Part shown: positions 12,092 to 20,621 of the stretch, in pieces
Layout: every line of letters starts with the position of its first letter
How positions within the stretch are numbered: position 1 is the first letter of the stretch
Origin: Apoderus coryli
Taxonomy: Eukaryota; Arthropoda; Insecta; Coleoptera; Attelabidae
Assembly (NCBI GenBank): GCA_911728435.2
Contig: OU452205.1
Span: 7,694,260-7,758,259, forward strand
DNA: 64,000 bases
Direction: 5' to 3'
The notes under the pieces: model-generated
Database searches by the model: none
Seen by the model: only the letters and a program-made list of their open reading frames with translations
Told to the model about the DNA's origin: nothing
Translations under genes and position numbers: made by a program

Positions 12092-12412
12092 ATGCCTTTC
12101 AAAGTGGTACAAACCATTGAAGAGGGCAAAATCTGTCTCTCAGTTATTCCAAGCATGTGGGAATATAGGGGAATATTATCATGGCCTCCAAGATCTGAAG
12201 CCGGAAAAGTCCATGACGAATTATCTGTACCTGGCAAAGGTTGGAAAACATATACCTGCACAGTTAAAAGAATGTTTTCTTCGTACAAGGATGCTTGTGG
12301 GGAGCAAGAAAGAATGCAAGATCTTGCTGATACGGATGGAGAAAGTGATAGTGTTGGTAGTTACCAACCTACCTCCGATCCAGCAGATTTCAATAATTTG
12401 CGACACCTGTAA
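12092..12412 (+). CDS. Transposon-borne protein, DUF4806-partner-like N-terminal domain
   Basis: A 106-codon ORF starting just after a T-rich tract and AG (12089), so it may be an exon. It begins MPFKVVQTIEEG, has a WPP motif (SWPPRSE) and KGWKTYTCTVKR, then FSSYKDACGEQERM and a Ser/Asp-rich tail. This layout resembles the N-terminal domain of arthropod proteins that often carry a C-terminal DUF4806 domain; no such second domain is visible here. A GT at 12409 and an AG at about 12470 suggest a further intron, but the joined frame stops at once, so the gene is probably truncated. The role in transposition is unknown. Confidence 0.5.
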   Translation: MPFKVVQTIEEGKICLSVIPSMWEYRGILSWPPRSEAGKVHDELSVPGKGWKTYTCTVKRMFSSYKDACGEQERMQDLADTDGESDSVGSYQPTSDPADFNNLRHL

Positions 12413-12569
12413 ATTGAATGTAAAAAAAACTATTTGTTCTCTTTATTCAAATAGACACTATGTTTTTCAGATGAAGAAAGCTTGAGCGATAATATTTAAC
12501 TGCTTTTTTGAACTTTGTTACAAAATTGATGCAAGTATATAATATAGCGACACAAAAGATCCTTAATGG

Positions 12570-13191
12570 ACTTCATATTAGCTGTAGGATGTTATATATA
12601 TATTTTTTTTGTATGCTTCCAACATTCTGACCTTTAATAAATGCCCTTGCTGGTGAATCACATATAAAACATTTAAGGGATACATTTACTTTATATTTTC
12701 CAATGCAGATGCCATCTTTCAGAACTACCAGAAGCTCTTCAACAAATTTTGACAAATATTCATTAATGTCATTAGGCTTGCCTTTACCATAATACAAACC
12801 AATCACAATTGGTTTAGTATTTAGTTCATTTATGTTAAAGAGAATAGGCCAAAATTCAAACTTGGAAGATTTAAAAATCGGAAGACCATCAATATTTATC
12901 TATTAATCGAAATATTTAAATTTGTTTTTGTATTTTGATAACACTATTTAATACATTTTTGTAAACCATTGTGCCAGTACCTCCCTCCAGCAATTTCATC
13001 AACTTCAATTTTTGTATCCGGTGTAGCCAATAAGGTTCGAGGGTCCTTAGGCAGCCCGAAATTACTGTTTTTATTTAAAATATTTTGAAAATTGAAATTT
13101 GATTAACCTGCTCATTAGCAATTCGTTGAAAGTTCTGTCGCACCTTTCTTTTAAAATTTCCACTACGAACTAGCTTTTCGTGAGACATTCT
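12570..13191 (-). pseudogene. Transposase-like gene remnant, multi-exon or frameshifted
   Basis: Reading minus from ATG at 13191: MSHEKLVRSGNFKRK, then after a possible 43-nt intron (phases do not match as read) FGLPKDPRTLL and GGRYWHNGL, a short broken segment, then INIDGLPIFKSS, FWPILFNIN, IGLYYGKGKP, and CFICDSPARAFIKG. These are the successive landmarks of a transposase-like family widespread in arthropods and cnidarians and usually annotated only as uncharacterised or transposase-domain protein. About one third of the usual length is present; the sequence decays after the CDSPARAF block. It is convergent with the ORF at 12092-12412. Confidence 0.65.
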
Positions 13192-13752
13192 GTATAGATT
13201 CAGGAGACGTTGATGTTACCTTTTGTCTAGGCGAAAACGAGACTAAAAGATAATTTTTGTGACCAAATAGATTTTAAATAAGGGAAGTAGTATTGAGTTA
13301 TGCCAGAAAGCTTATTTAGTAACCTATAACGCATCGCTTCAACTAAATAGTCTTTAATCAGTTTTAAAATGGGCTACATGGTTATGGAAAAGTTGTTTAA
13401 ATGACTTAAAGGCACAAAAAATGCGAAGTTATAATTAGGTTCTAAACTAGCAGCAAAAAAAACTTATAAGTCTTATTTCGGCATTTAAGTGACCAAAAAA
13501 TGCCTTATTTATAACCATTTCAAAACCTTAAGGTTTTAGAACTACTAGCTCCTAAAACTTCTCATATATATAGTTGATTTAACGTTTTTCAAACATGTTT
13601 CAAGCTGTATGTATGATTTCATAGTTCTAAGACCAACAAGCACAATATATTACCTATGTATAGTTTTTAAGCTTAAGAAAAAGACACACATTACCCATTT
13701 ATAACCTTAAGGCAATTTTAGAGTATTCCTCCTTAAATAAATGTTACTTGGG

Positions 13753-13832
13753 TAGGTATAATTTTGAGCTATTTATTAAAATTTACACTTTAATTACTCG
13801 TAAAACGTAAGATTTCATGTTATATTGGTAAA
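13753..13832 (-). repeat. Left inverted arm, inner part
   Basis: Reverse complement matches 20622-20700 (GAGCTCTTTATGAAAATTTAC-like, ACATGAAATCTTACGT). It continues the arm interrupted by the 10621-13752 transposon. Confidence 0.8.
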
Positions 13833-13965
13833 AAAATTGGTAATCGAAATATACTACTATAATTAACAACCAAATAAATTAATAAAGTTAATATTTAATA
13901 AGACATGTACAATATTTTGAGAAAGTTTTCGAATCTTCTTTAAATTATATGTGTAGATACCCTGA

Positions 13966-14211
13966 GTGACTGGATGTAAACGTTTAAAATGTAGCTGCCG
14001 AAAACATGGTTTAAAATGCACAAATTTATGCTCAAATTACTATACTAGGAAGTTGATGATTCAGATGAAATTGTGGCTGAAGAACCAATGCAGACCGGAA
14101 ATAATCAGACGAAGATGGCCATCACCGTCTTCGTCTGATTATCTTGAAGATTTCGAAGATCCACTAGAATCGGGATGGTTTGTCGAATCTAACGATGAAG
14201 AAATGCTGTAA
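13966..14211 (+). pseudogene. CXC-motif protein C-terminal region, split by LTR insertion
   Basis: An open frame after a TGA at 13963-13965 encodes a cysteine cluster: TGCKRLKCSCRKHGLKC, then TNLCSNYY. This is a C-x4-C-x-C-x6-C-x3-C pattern as in CXC (tesmin/TSO1-type) domains that also close several transposon proteins. An acidic/serine tail follows (SPSSSDYLEDFEDP). The frame meets the LTR retrotransposon at 14207. With the 4-bp duplication collapsed, the same frame continues from 20370 for nine more codons to a TAA, so the natural C terminus lies beyond the insertion. The 5' part of the gene is not present. Confidence 0.6.
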
Positions 14212-14479
14212 TATGGTACGTACACCCTGTAGAGTAAGTATTTGTTTAAATTTTATATGTTTATAAATATTTAAATAAATGTTATTAGTTGTAAGCAAAA
14301 TATGTTTTGGACAAAAATTAGGACAAGGGACGATGACCGAAGAACAGAACAGAAAGACAGACGATACGAACTACACGTAATTAATTAATAAAGAAAATAT
14401 AAATGAAGTAGTCTGTCTTTAATTTATAAAGTAACGTTATGGAACAACAAGTTCCCAAATGAAATCTAAATTTATTACA
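14207..14479 (+). repeat. 5' LTR
   Basis: 273 bp, TG...CA termini, includes ACACCCTGTAGAG near its start and an AATAAAG signal at about 14386. It is the same length and, as read, the same sequence as the 3' LTR. Confidence 0.97.
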
Positions 14480-14497
14480 TGGCGATCCTGCCAGCCC
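14480..14497 (+). promoter_or_regulatory. Primer-binding site
   Basis: TGGCGATCCTGCCAGCCC directly abuts the 5' LTR and begins TGG, complementary to a tRNA CCA end. The tRNA was not identified. Confidence 0.7.
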
Positions 14498-14541
14498 TTT
14501 TTCATTATTTTAGTTAAAAATATAATATCAGATATGGCATA

Positions 14542-14796
14542 ATGGGCACTAAGCAATCAAAAGACCAAGTTGTGATAGCGCAAACTGCAAGTGGAGATGC
14601 AGCAGCAAATTTAAATCATGGATTGACATTGGCAGAATGGTTGTTAATAATTTTAGTAGTAATGGTATTGTTGGGTTTGGTATATGTATTGATGCAAAGG
14701 TATAAAAAGGGTATGAAACGAACAATAAGACGAGAAATTAATAAGCACGAATTAAGAAAATCCCTAAATATATTAAATCAAGAAGATCAGGTATGA
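14542..14796 (+). CDS. Small myristoylation-site, single-span membrane protein upstream of gag
   Basis: 84 codons, ATG in the leader between the primer-binding site and gag. The N terminus MGTKQSK fits an N-myristoylation signal (Gly2, Ser6, Lys7). A hydrophobic segment of about 21 residues (roughly 31-51, starting EWLLIILVV) should span a membrane. A strongly basic tail follows (RYKKGMKRTIRR) and then a short charged C terminus. No stop or frameshift is present although the neighbouring gag is broken. Most Ty3/gypsy elements have no ORF here. Function unknown; membrane targeting of particles or RNA is a guess from the motif layout. Confidence 0.7.
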   Translation: MGTKQSKDQVVIAQTASGDAAANLNHGLTLAEWLLIILVVMVLLGLVYVLMQRYKKGMKRTIRREINKHELRKSLNILNQEDQV

Positions 14797-15037
14797 AAAT
14801 TCAAATCACTGTATATACAATAAAGTTGATGACCTATGAAATGTGCAACGTGTGCATGGACCCAGTGTTTTAATTTATGTGGACTATTATAGGTATACGT
14901 GTAATTTGTTTATGTAATCATATTTTATTAAATTTAGTAACAATTTTAAATATTTAAGTAGATATTTTAAATTTAATTTTTGGTATATAAATATAATACA
15001 ATTTTTTTAACATACTAAATAAGCTTCAATACCTTGG

Positions 15038-15787
15038 ATGGCTATTAATAAAATTTCGGAAATTTACCAATCTTTATTACAAATTAGATCAAAAGTAAGT
15101 AAATATAATATAGATAGGAGACCGAAAAAAGTTGACGAAGCAAGAGCTATATATTCTAATTTATCTAAAGAAATACAAATTATTAATAAACAAGCTGAAA
15201 AATCTGAAATAGGAAGTTCTGAAATAACTGAAATAAAAGACTTAATTTCAAAAATTAAATCCCTTTATAACGAAATTTTACAATTTGATAGAAACGAGGA
15301 AGTTAACATTTCTGAACCGAAAATGACTTCTTTTGATATAAAAACTGCTGTTAGCCTTTTACCTAGCATGGACGATTATGAAGAAACCACGAAAAAACTA
15401 ATTGATGCTGTAGAGTTGTATGATTCTATGTTAGATCCTGAAGGTAAGCAATTGTTAATAAATTTTATTTTAAAAACACGCTTATCCAGTGGTGCAAAAT
15501 TAAGACTAAATCAGAATTACACTACTATCGCGGCTTTAATTAACGACATGAAATCATATCTTCTTACACGTCAATCAGATACAGCACTTCAAGCAAAATT
15601 ATATCGCGCAAAACAAGGCGAAAAATCTATTGAGGAATTTGGAAAGGAATTGGAAGACTTGTTTGTAAATTTAACAATATCGCAAGCGAATGGTAACGCC
15701 GACTCTTATTCTGTTTTAAAACCCATAAATGAAAAGGTTTGCGGATGGTTTGAGAAATCAGAGGCTAAGTACAATAGTGGCATCTAG
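15038..15787 (+). CDS. gag: Gag, N-terminal and capsid part (frame broken near 15735)
   Basis: Structural protein of the retrotransposon particle. 249 codons: a helical N-terminal region to about residue 95, then a capsid-like core (TSFDIKTAVSLLP, DGV-like turn, LSSGAKLRLNQ, TRQSDTALQAKL, KSIEEFGKELEDLF). The true continuation (RFADGL, STIVASRNFLFLKDAI) lies in the +1 frame from about 15729, so the last 18 or so residues of this ORF are out-of-frame sequence. Such a change inside the capsid domain is not a usual recoding site, so a 1-nt indel or an assembly error is the simplest reading. Confidence 0.9.
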   Translation: MAINKISEIYQSLLQIRSKVSKYNIDRRPKKVDEARAIYSNLSKEIQIINKQAEKSEIGSSEITEIKDLISKIKSLYNEILQFDRNEEVNISEPKMTSFDIKTAVSLLPSMDDYEETTKKLIDAVELYDSMLDPEGKQLLINFILKTRLSSGAKLRLNQNYTTIAALINDMKSYLLTRQSDTALQAKLYRAKQGEKSIEEFGKELEDLFVNLTISQANGNADSYSVLKPINEKVCGWFEKSEAKYNSGI

Positions 15788-16196
15788 AAATTTTCTGTTC
15801 CTGAAGGATGCAATCAGATCTGCAATAGATGAGGAAACAACTACAATACGAAGTTCTCCGCAAATGTTTAGAGTTTCCGCAAGAGGTAGGCAACGTGTTC
15901 CGCGTGGAAATTTTCGCCCTAGAACCGGTGGCCGTAATATTTCACAAAACAATATCCAAAATCGACATTTCTATAATCAAAATAACACCCGTACAACAAA
16001 TCATAATAATCAGCATTATAATAATAATAATAGAAATTTTAGACAAGTTTATAGAGGTAATAGGAGAGGTTCAAGGTCAGCGTCACATAATGTACGACTT
16101 GCACAACAAAATAACATTACCCTAGATCAAGATTCCTTATTTCAGGAAACAACAGAATTAGTTCCAAGTAATTCTAGTGATTTTTTTCGTGCCTAA
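15729..16196 (+). CDS. gag: Gag, C-terminal part in +1 frame, RG/N-rich, no zinc knuckle
   Basis: Continues the capsid domain (RFADGLRNQRL, LKDAIRSAIDEE) and then an Arg/Gly/Asn-rich nucleic-acid-binding tail (RGRQRVPRGNFRPRTGG, RQVYRGNRRGSRS). No CCHC zinc knuckle is present, so RNA packaging probably uses the basic tail. It ends at TAA 16194-16196, overlapping the protease frame by 20 nt. The run GATTTTTTTCG at about 16180-16190 sits in the overlap and is a plausible slippage site for entry into the pol frame, which is +1 (or -2) relative to this one. Confidence 0.85.
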   Translation: MKRFADGLRNQRLSTIVASRNFLFLKDAIRSAIDEETTTIRSSPQMFRVSARGRQRVPRGNFRPRTGGRNISQNNIQNRHFYNQNNTRTTNHNNQHYNNNNRNFRQVYRGNRRGSRSASHNVRLAQQNNITLDQDSLFQETTELVPSNSSDFFRA

Positions 16197-16470
16197 AGGC
16201 AAGAATTTAAATCATGTTTTTACATATTCCAATAACAATTCCATTTCTGTTACATTTTCAGTAGAGAATGCTAATTTTCAATTTTTAATAGATACAGGTG
16301 CAACTTTATGTGCAATCAAAGCTGAACAATTAAGATCTAAATTTACTTTACATAAAGAAGAAATAGAAATCAAAGGTATAGGTGGAACTTTACGTGCAGA
16401 AGGATTTACATTTTTAAAATTAAAGATAGGAAACACTATTTTTAACCAAAAATTTTATGTTTTTAAGTAA
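16177..16470 (+). CDS. pol: Aspartic protease, start of pol, closed by one TAA
   Basis: Retropepsin that matures Gag-Pol. The active-site block FLIDTGATLC is intact, with IKGIGGTLRAEG (flap region) downstream. The frame stops at TAA 16468-16470 but the same frame continues at once with the expected C-terminal protease strand (EGIIGDDFI) and links to the reverse-transcriptase ORF. The stop is therefore an internal nonsense codon (or readthrough site) rather than the true end. Confidence 0.9.
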   Translation: MIFFVPKGKNLNHVFTYSNNNSISVTFSVENANFQFLIDTGATLCAIKAEQLRSKFTLHKEEIEIKGIGGTLRAEGFTFLKLKIGNTIFNQKFYVFK

Positions 16471-16662
16471 TTACCCTGTGCAACAGAAGGCATTATTGGT
16501 GATGATTTTATTCGAAAATTTAACGGAATTATAAATTACGAGAACCATAGTCTTACACTTACCCACTTCAAAAATAAAATAACATTACCTTTAAATAGTA
16601 ACGGCGACAATATTTTAATTATCCCCCCAAGATGTGAAATTATTCGTTATCTAGATACAGGC

Positions 16663-19600
16663 TTGAATGAAGATTGCGTGGTACGTCCGACAGAAGTGTG
16701 CGAAGGAGTATTTGTCGCAGGAGTGCTAGCTAAACCGACAGAAGGAAAGATCCCTGTGAAATTGTTAAATACGAGAGAAAGTGAGGTTTGTTTACAAAAC
16801 TATATTCCAAAAATTGAGAAAGCGAGTGAGTATAATGTATGTAAGTATGACAGTGAGAATATATCTGTAGAGAGAGTGAAATCTTTATTTAATTTATTGG
16901 GCTTAAATTATTTAAACAAAGACGAACAAAATTCTATTGAGGCTATTTGTGCAAAATTTGCAGATGTTTTTCATTTACCGGGAGATAAATTGTCTGTAAC
17001 TAATATTTATAATCAATCCATTGCATTAAAAGATAATGTCTCTCCATCCTATGTCAAACCGTATAGGCTTCCACAGTCACAAAAAATGGAAATAAATGAA
17101 CATATTTCTAAAATGTGTGAAGATGGTATAATAGAGCATGCACAAAGTGAATGGTCCTCACCAGTTTTACTAGTTCCCAAAAAGGTTGATTCTAGTGGAG
17201 AAAAAAAGAGTAGACTTGTTATCGACTATAGATTACTAAATTCTAAAATTCAAGACGACAAATTTCCACTTCCGAACATCACCGATATTCTAGATTCTTT
17301 AGCAGGTGCAATTTATTTTACTCATTTAGATCTCAGTCAAGGATATTATCAAGTAGAATTAAATAAAGATAGCAGAAAATATACAGCTTTCACTACTGAT
17401 CGAGGGCAATGGCAAATGAAACGACTTCCGATGGGATTAAAAATTAGTCCTAGTGCATTTTCAAGATTAATGACTGTAGCAATGTCAGGATTAAATTATG
17501 AAAAATGTTTTGTTTATCTCGACGACCTCATAGTATTTGGAAGATCTCTTCATGAGCATAACAAAAATCTTATGCAAGTTTTTTGTAGGCTTAGAAAGGT
17601 AAATTTGAAATTAAATCCATCGAAATGCGAATTTCTAAAGAAACAAATCTTATATTTGGGTCACATTATTACAGATAATGGTATTTTGCCAGATCCTGAA
17701 AAAATTAAGTCCCTTAAACAATATCCAAGGCCTAAAAATGCAGAGGAAGTGAAAAGATTTGTGGCATTTTCGAATTACTATAGGAAATTTATTCCAAATT
17801 TTTCTGAAAAAACGGTTGTCCTTAATAAGTTGTGTAGAAAGTATGCTAGATTTGAATGGACGGATGAATGTGAAATATCTTTTAATTTTCTGAAAAATTC
17901 TCTTTCAAAACCTCCAATATTAGATTATCCAGATTTTTCTAAGGAAAATGAATTTATAGTACAAACTGATGCTTCAAATATTGCAATAGGTGCAGTTTTA
18001 CTAAATAAAAATAGAAAACCCGTAGCTTATACAAGTAGACCTTTAAACAAGGCGGAAGTTAATTATCCGACCATCGAAAAAGAACTTTTAGCTATATACT
18101 GGAGCGTGAGATATTTCCGACCATACTTATTTGGTCGCCACTTTAAAATTTTAACAGACCATAAACCATTGTTATATTTATTTAATTTAAAGGATCCATC
18201 AAGCAGGTTAATTAAATTTCGACTAGGATTAGAAGAGTACGATTTTCATGTAGAGTATGTAAAAGGTAAGGAAAATGTCATAGCGGACGCATTATCTAGA
18301 ATAGTTATAACATCTGATGAATTAAAAGGTATGAGCCAGAATGTAATGAATGTTATGACAAGGGCACAGAGTAAAGTATCGAATGACGAAGAGTGTGAGT
18401 TGGATGAAAGAACTACTACAAATGTTAGGCCTGATCAACCCAATGTTGTGGAAATTCTTAAAACTCCAAAAAACATCACTGAACTTAGACTTTTGTCAAC
18501 TAAAGAACTCTCCAAATTTAGTGAAAAAATAACTGAAAAATCGGGTAACTTTTATTATGTACCACTACATTCTATGATTTATTTTGCACAATTAAATTTT
18601 CGATCAGCGTTGGCGCGAGACGAAATGTTGAGAAACTTAATTGATTTATGCAAAAAGATTAATATTCGCGAATTAGTTATCTTAAAGAATGAAAATAATG
18701 TACATTTTATTAAATGGCTAGCTGAAGGTATAAAAAGTAACTCTAATTGGACCGGTCCCCGAATTTGTATAGTACAAGGAGTTAAAAAAGTAGTGGATCC
18801 CGAACAAAAGAGAGTAATTATAAACGATTTCCATCTGCTTCCTACAAGTGGTCACGCAGGTATCAATCGAATGTTCAACACTATCAAAAAATACTATTTT
18901 TGGTCAGGTATGCAACAAGACATTAAGAATTTTGTAAGTAAGTGTACTACATGTCAAAAGCAAAAACATTCTAATAAATATACCAAGGAACCAATGGTTA
19001 TAACATCTACAGCGCATACCTCATTCCAAAAAATATTTTTAGATATAGTTGGACCTCTACCAATAGATGATAATGAATTTTCTTATATACTGACTCTTCA
19101 ATGTGAATTAACGAAGTTTGTCGAAGCTTATCCTTTAAAATCCAAAGACGCGAAAACTGTATCAAAAAGTTTCGTAGAAAATTTTATTCTAAGATACGGA
19201 ATTCCTTTAGAAATAGCAACAGATAGGGGCGCTGAATTTATTTCCGCAACTATGGATGAAATTTGTAAATTACTTAAAATTAAAAATATTCAGTCAACCG
19301 CTTACCACCATGAAAGTATAGGAGCTTTGGAAAATTCTCATAAAGTTTTAGGTGCATATTTGAGAACTCAAAGTTTTGAATATAATGCAGCTTGGAGTAC
19401 TTGGGTGCCGTATTGGTGTTTTACATATAATACCACAGTACATACGGAAACCAAATACACACCATTTGAGTTAGTTTTCGGAAAGAAATGTTATCTTCCA
19501 AGTAACTTAAAAAATACGTTAGATCCAGTCTACAACTTTGACAGCTATCCTATTGAACTTAAATATAGGATGCAACATGCTCAAAATGATGCTCGAAAAA

Positions 19601-19836
19601 ATCTAATACAATCTAAATTAAAAAGGAAAGAAAATTACGACAAAAATCAAAACCCTGCAATCTATCAAAAAGGAGATTTCATTCTATTAAAAAATGAAAC
19701 TGCTAATAAATTTTCAGACTCCTGTTTTTTAGGGCCATATAGGGTCATTGAAGACTTATCTCCAAACGTTAAAATCTCTAAAGATAAAAAAGAAATAATT
19801 GTACATAAAAATAGAACTAAATTCTTTAAAGAATGA
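16663..19836 (+). CDS. pol: Pol: reverse transcriptase, RNase H, integrase
   Basis: 1057 codons in the same frame as the protease; 16663 is only the first ATG after the upstream stop. Reverse transcriptase: RLVIDYR, FTHLDLSQGY, LPMGLKISP, YLDD with Asp287 and Asp288. RNase H: QTDASNIAIG (Asp about 436), EKELLAI, TDHKPLL, IADALSR. Integrase: HHCC zinc module (H..GHAG, CTTCQKQK), catalytic Asp794, Asp854 and Glu890 (35 residues between the last two), then LGPYRV near the C terminus, the GPY/F module. All catalytic residues are present and there is no chromodomain or envelope. Clade within Ty3/gypsy not assigned. Confidence 0.97.
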   Translation: MNEDCVVRPTEVCEGVFVAGVLAKPTEGKIPVKLLNTRESEVCLQNYIPKIEKASEYNVCKYDSENISVERVKSLFNLLGLNYLNKDEQNSIEAICAKFADVFHLPGDKLSVTNIYNQSIALKDNVSPSYVKPYRLPQSQKMEINEHISKMCEDGIIEHAQSEWSSPVLLVPKKVDSSGEKKSRLVIDYRLLNSKIQDDKFPLPNITDILDSLAGAIYFTHLDLSQGYYQVELNKDSRKYTAFTTDRGQWQMKRLPMGLKISPSAFSRLMTVAMSGLNYEKCFVYLDDLIVFGRSLHEHNKNLMQVFCRLRKVNLKLNPSKCEFLKKQILYLGHIITDNGILPDPEKIKSLKQYPRPKNAEEVKRFVAFSNYYRKFIPNFSEKTVVLNKLCRKYARFEWTDECEISFNFLKNSLSKPPILDYPDFSKENEFIVQTDASNIAIGAVLLNKNRKPVAYTSRPLNKAEVNYPTIEKELLAIYWSVRYFRPYLFGRHFKILTDHKPLLYLFNLKDPSSRLIKFRLGLEEYDFHVEYVKGKENVIADALSRIVITSDELKGMSQNVMNVMTRAQSKVSNDEECELDERTTTNVRPDQPNVVEILKTPKNITELRLLSTKELSKFSEKITEKSGNFYYVPLHSMIYFAQLNFRSALARDEMLRNLIDLCKKINIRELVILKNENNVHFIKWLAEGIKSNSNWTGPRICIVQGVKKVVDPEQKRVIINDFHLLPTSGHAGINRMFNTIKKYYFWSGMQQDIKNFVSKCTTCQKQKHSNKYTKEPMVITSTAHTSFQKIFLDIVGPLPIDDNEFSYILTLQCELTKFVEAYPLKSKDAKTVSKSFVENFILRYGIPLEIATDRGAEFISATMDEICKLLKIKNIQSTAYHHESIGALENSHKVLGAYLRTQSFEYNAAWSTWVPYWCFTYNTTVHTETKYTPFELVFGKKCYLPSNLKNTLDPVYNFDSYPIELKYRMQHAQNDARKNLIQSKLKRKENYDKNQNPAIYQKGDFILLKNETANKFSDSCFLGPYRVIEDLSPNVKISKDKKEIIVHKNRTKFFKE

Positions 19837-20092
19837 TCGTAACTTATATTTAATTTCTAATATTATGTATCTAATTAGTTAAAATTAAATTATTAATAGA
19901 ATTATAGTTTACCCATTTATATTATGGTTATAAAATGTAAGTAAGATAGGTATTATCTAAAACTAGTTTTTGTAAATTTTGGTGAATATATATATTTTAG
20001 CATTTAGGTACTTATGCATATTGCAATTCCTGAGTAAAAATAATTTACTATTTTTTCGGAAACAGTAAATTCTTTTAAAAATTCCGGGGAGG
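19837..20092 (+). other. 3' untranslated region and polypurine tract of the LTR element
   Basis: No ORF follows pol. The purine run GGGGAGG (20086-20092) directly precedes the 3' LTR and is the plus-strand priming site. Confidence 0.75.
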
Positions 20093-20365
20093 TGTAATAT
20101 GGTACGTACACCCTGTAGAGTAAGTATTTGTTTAAATTTTATATGTTTATAAATATTTAAATAAATGTTATTAGTTGTAAGCAAAATATGTTTTGGACAA
20201 AAATTAGGACAAGGGACGATGACCGAAGAACAGAACAGAAAGACAGACGATACGAACTACACGTAATTAATTAATAAAGAAAATATAAATGAAGTAGTCT
20301 GTCTTTAATTTATAAAGTAACGTTATGGAACAACAAGTTCCCAAATGAAATCTAAATTTATTACA
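20093..20365 (+). repeat. 3' LTR
   Basis: 273 bp, same length and, as read, same sequence as the 5' LTR. It is followed by the ATGC duplication at 20366-20369 and then by host CXC-ORF sequence. Confidence 0.97.
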
Positions 20366-20621
20366 ATGCCATCAAAGAGACAAAAACTAATGGAGAAATA
20401 ATTAGAATGCAAGATAAGGTATTTATAAATAAGAAGATTATTGTATTTCAAAATATTATAATAAATAACGTCATCAGTAAAAAGTATTTAAATGGTACGA
20501 TTTACATGTATATTTATCTATTATTAAATTTTCTATGACATAAATGTAATGAGAATTTAATAAATCAACTTTATTACTGAAAAAAATTGCAGCAGCCACG
20601 GTTTTTTAGTTTTTTTGTTTA

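Larger units (their letters stand above)
10621..13752. mobile_element. 3132-bp DNA transposon, TIR CCCAAGTAACA, TA duplication
   Basis: Termini CCCAAGTAACA (10621-10631) and the complement ending at 13752 are flanked by TA (10619-10620, 13753-13754). The empty site is visible in the other arm of the host repeat (about 20690-20700), which fixes both boundaries. Subterminal regions are rich in the palindrome AACCTTAAGG(TT) and related blocks (about 10803, 11551, 13528, 13703) and in GTTCTA/TAGAAC, likely binding-site clusters. Two convergent gene remnants lie inside: a plus-strand ORF (12092) and a minus-strand transposase-like gene (13191). The superfamily was not assigned; TA duplication alone does not decide it. 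Confidence 0.85.
14207..20365 (+). mobile_element. Ty3/gypsy LTR retrotransposon, 6159 bp
   Basis: Two 273-bp LTRs (14207-14479, 20093-20365) begin TGTAATATGG and end TTATTACA; I found no difference between them by eye. The 4-bp duplication ATGC flanks the element (14203-14206, 20366-20369). Internal order is primer-binding site, a small membrane ORF, gag, protease, reverse transcriptase, RNase H, integrase with GPY-like end, then a polypurine tract. No envelope ORF follows pol. Identical LTRs mean recent insertion, yet gag and pol carry one frame change and one in-frame stop. Confidence 0.97.

Noticed and set aside
12033..12485. 150-codon ORF overlapping the 12092 ORF in another frame
   Set aside because: The 12092 frame has recognisable family landmarks; this frame does not.
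19837..20092. Possible envelope gene after pol
   Set aside because: Only 256 nt of stop-rich sequence lie between pol and the polypurine tract.
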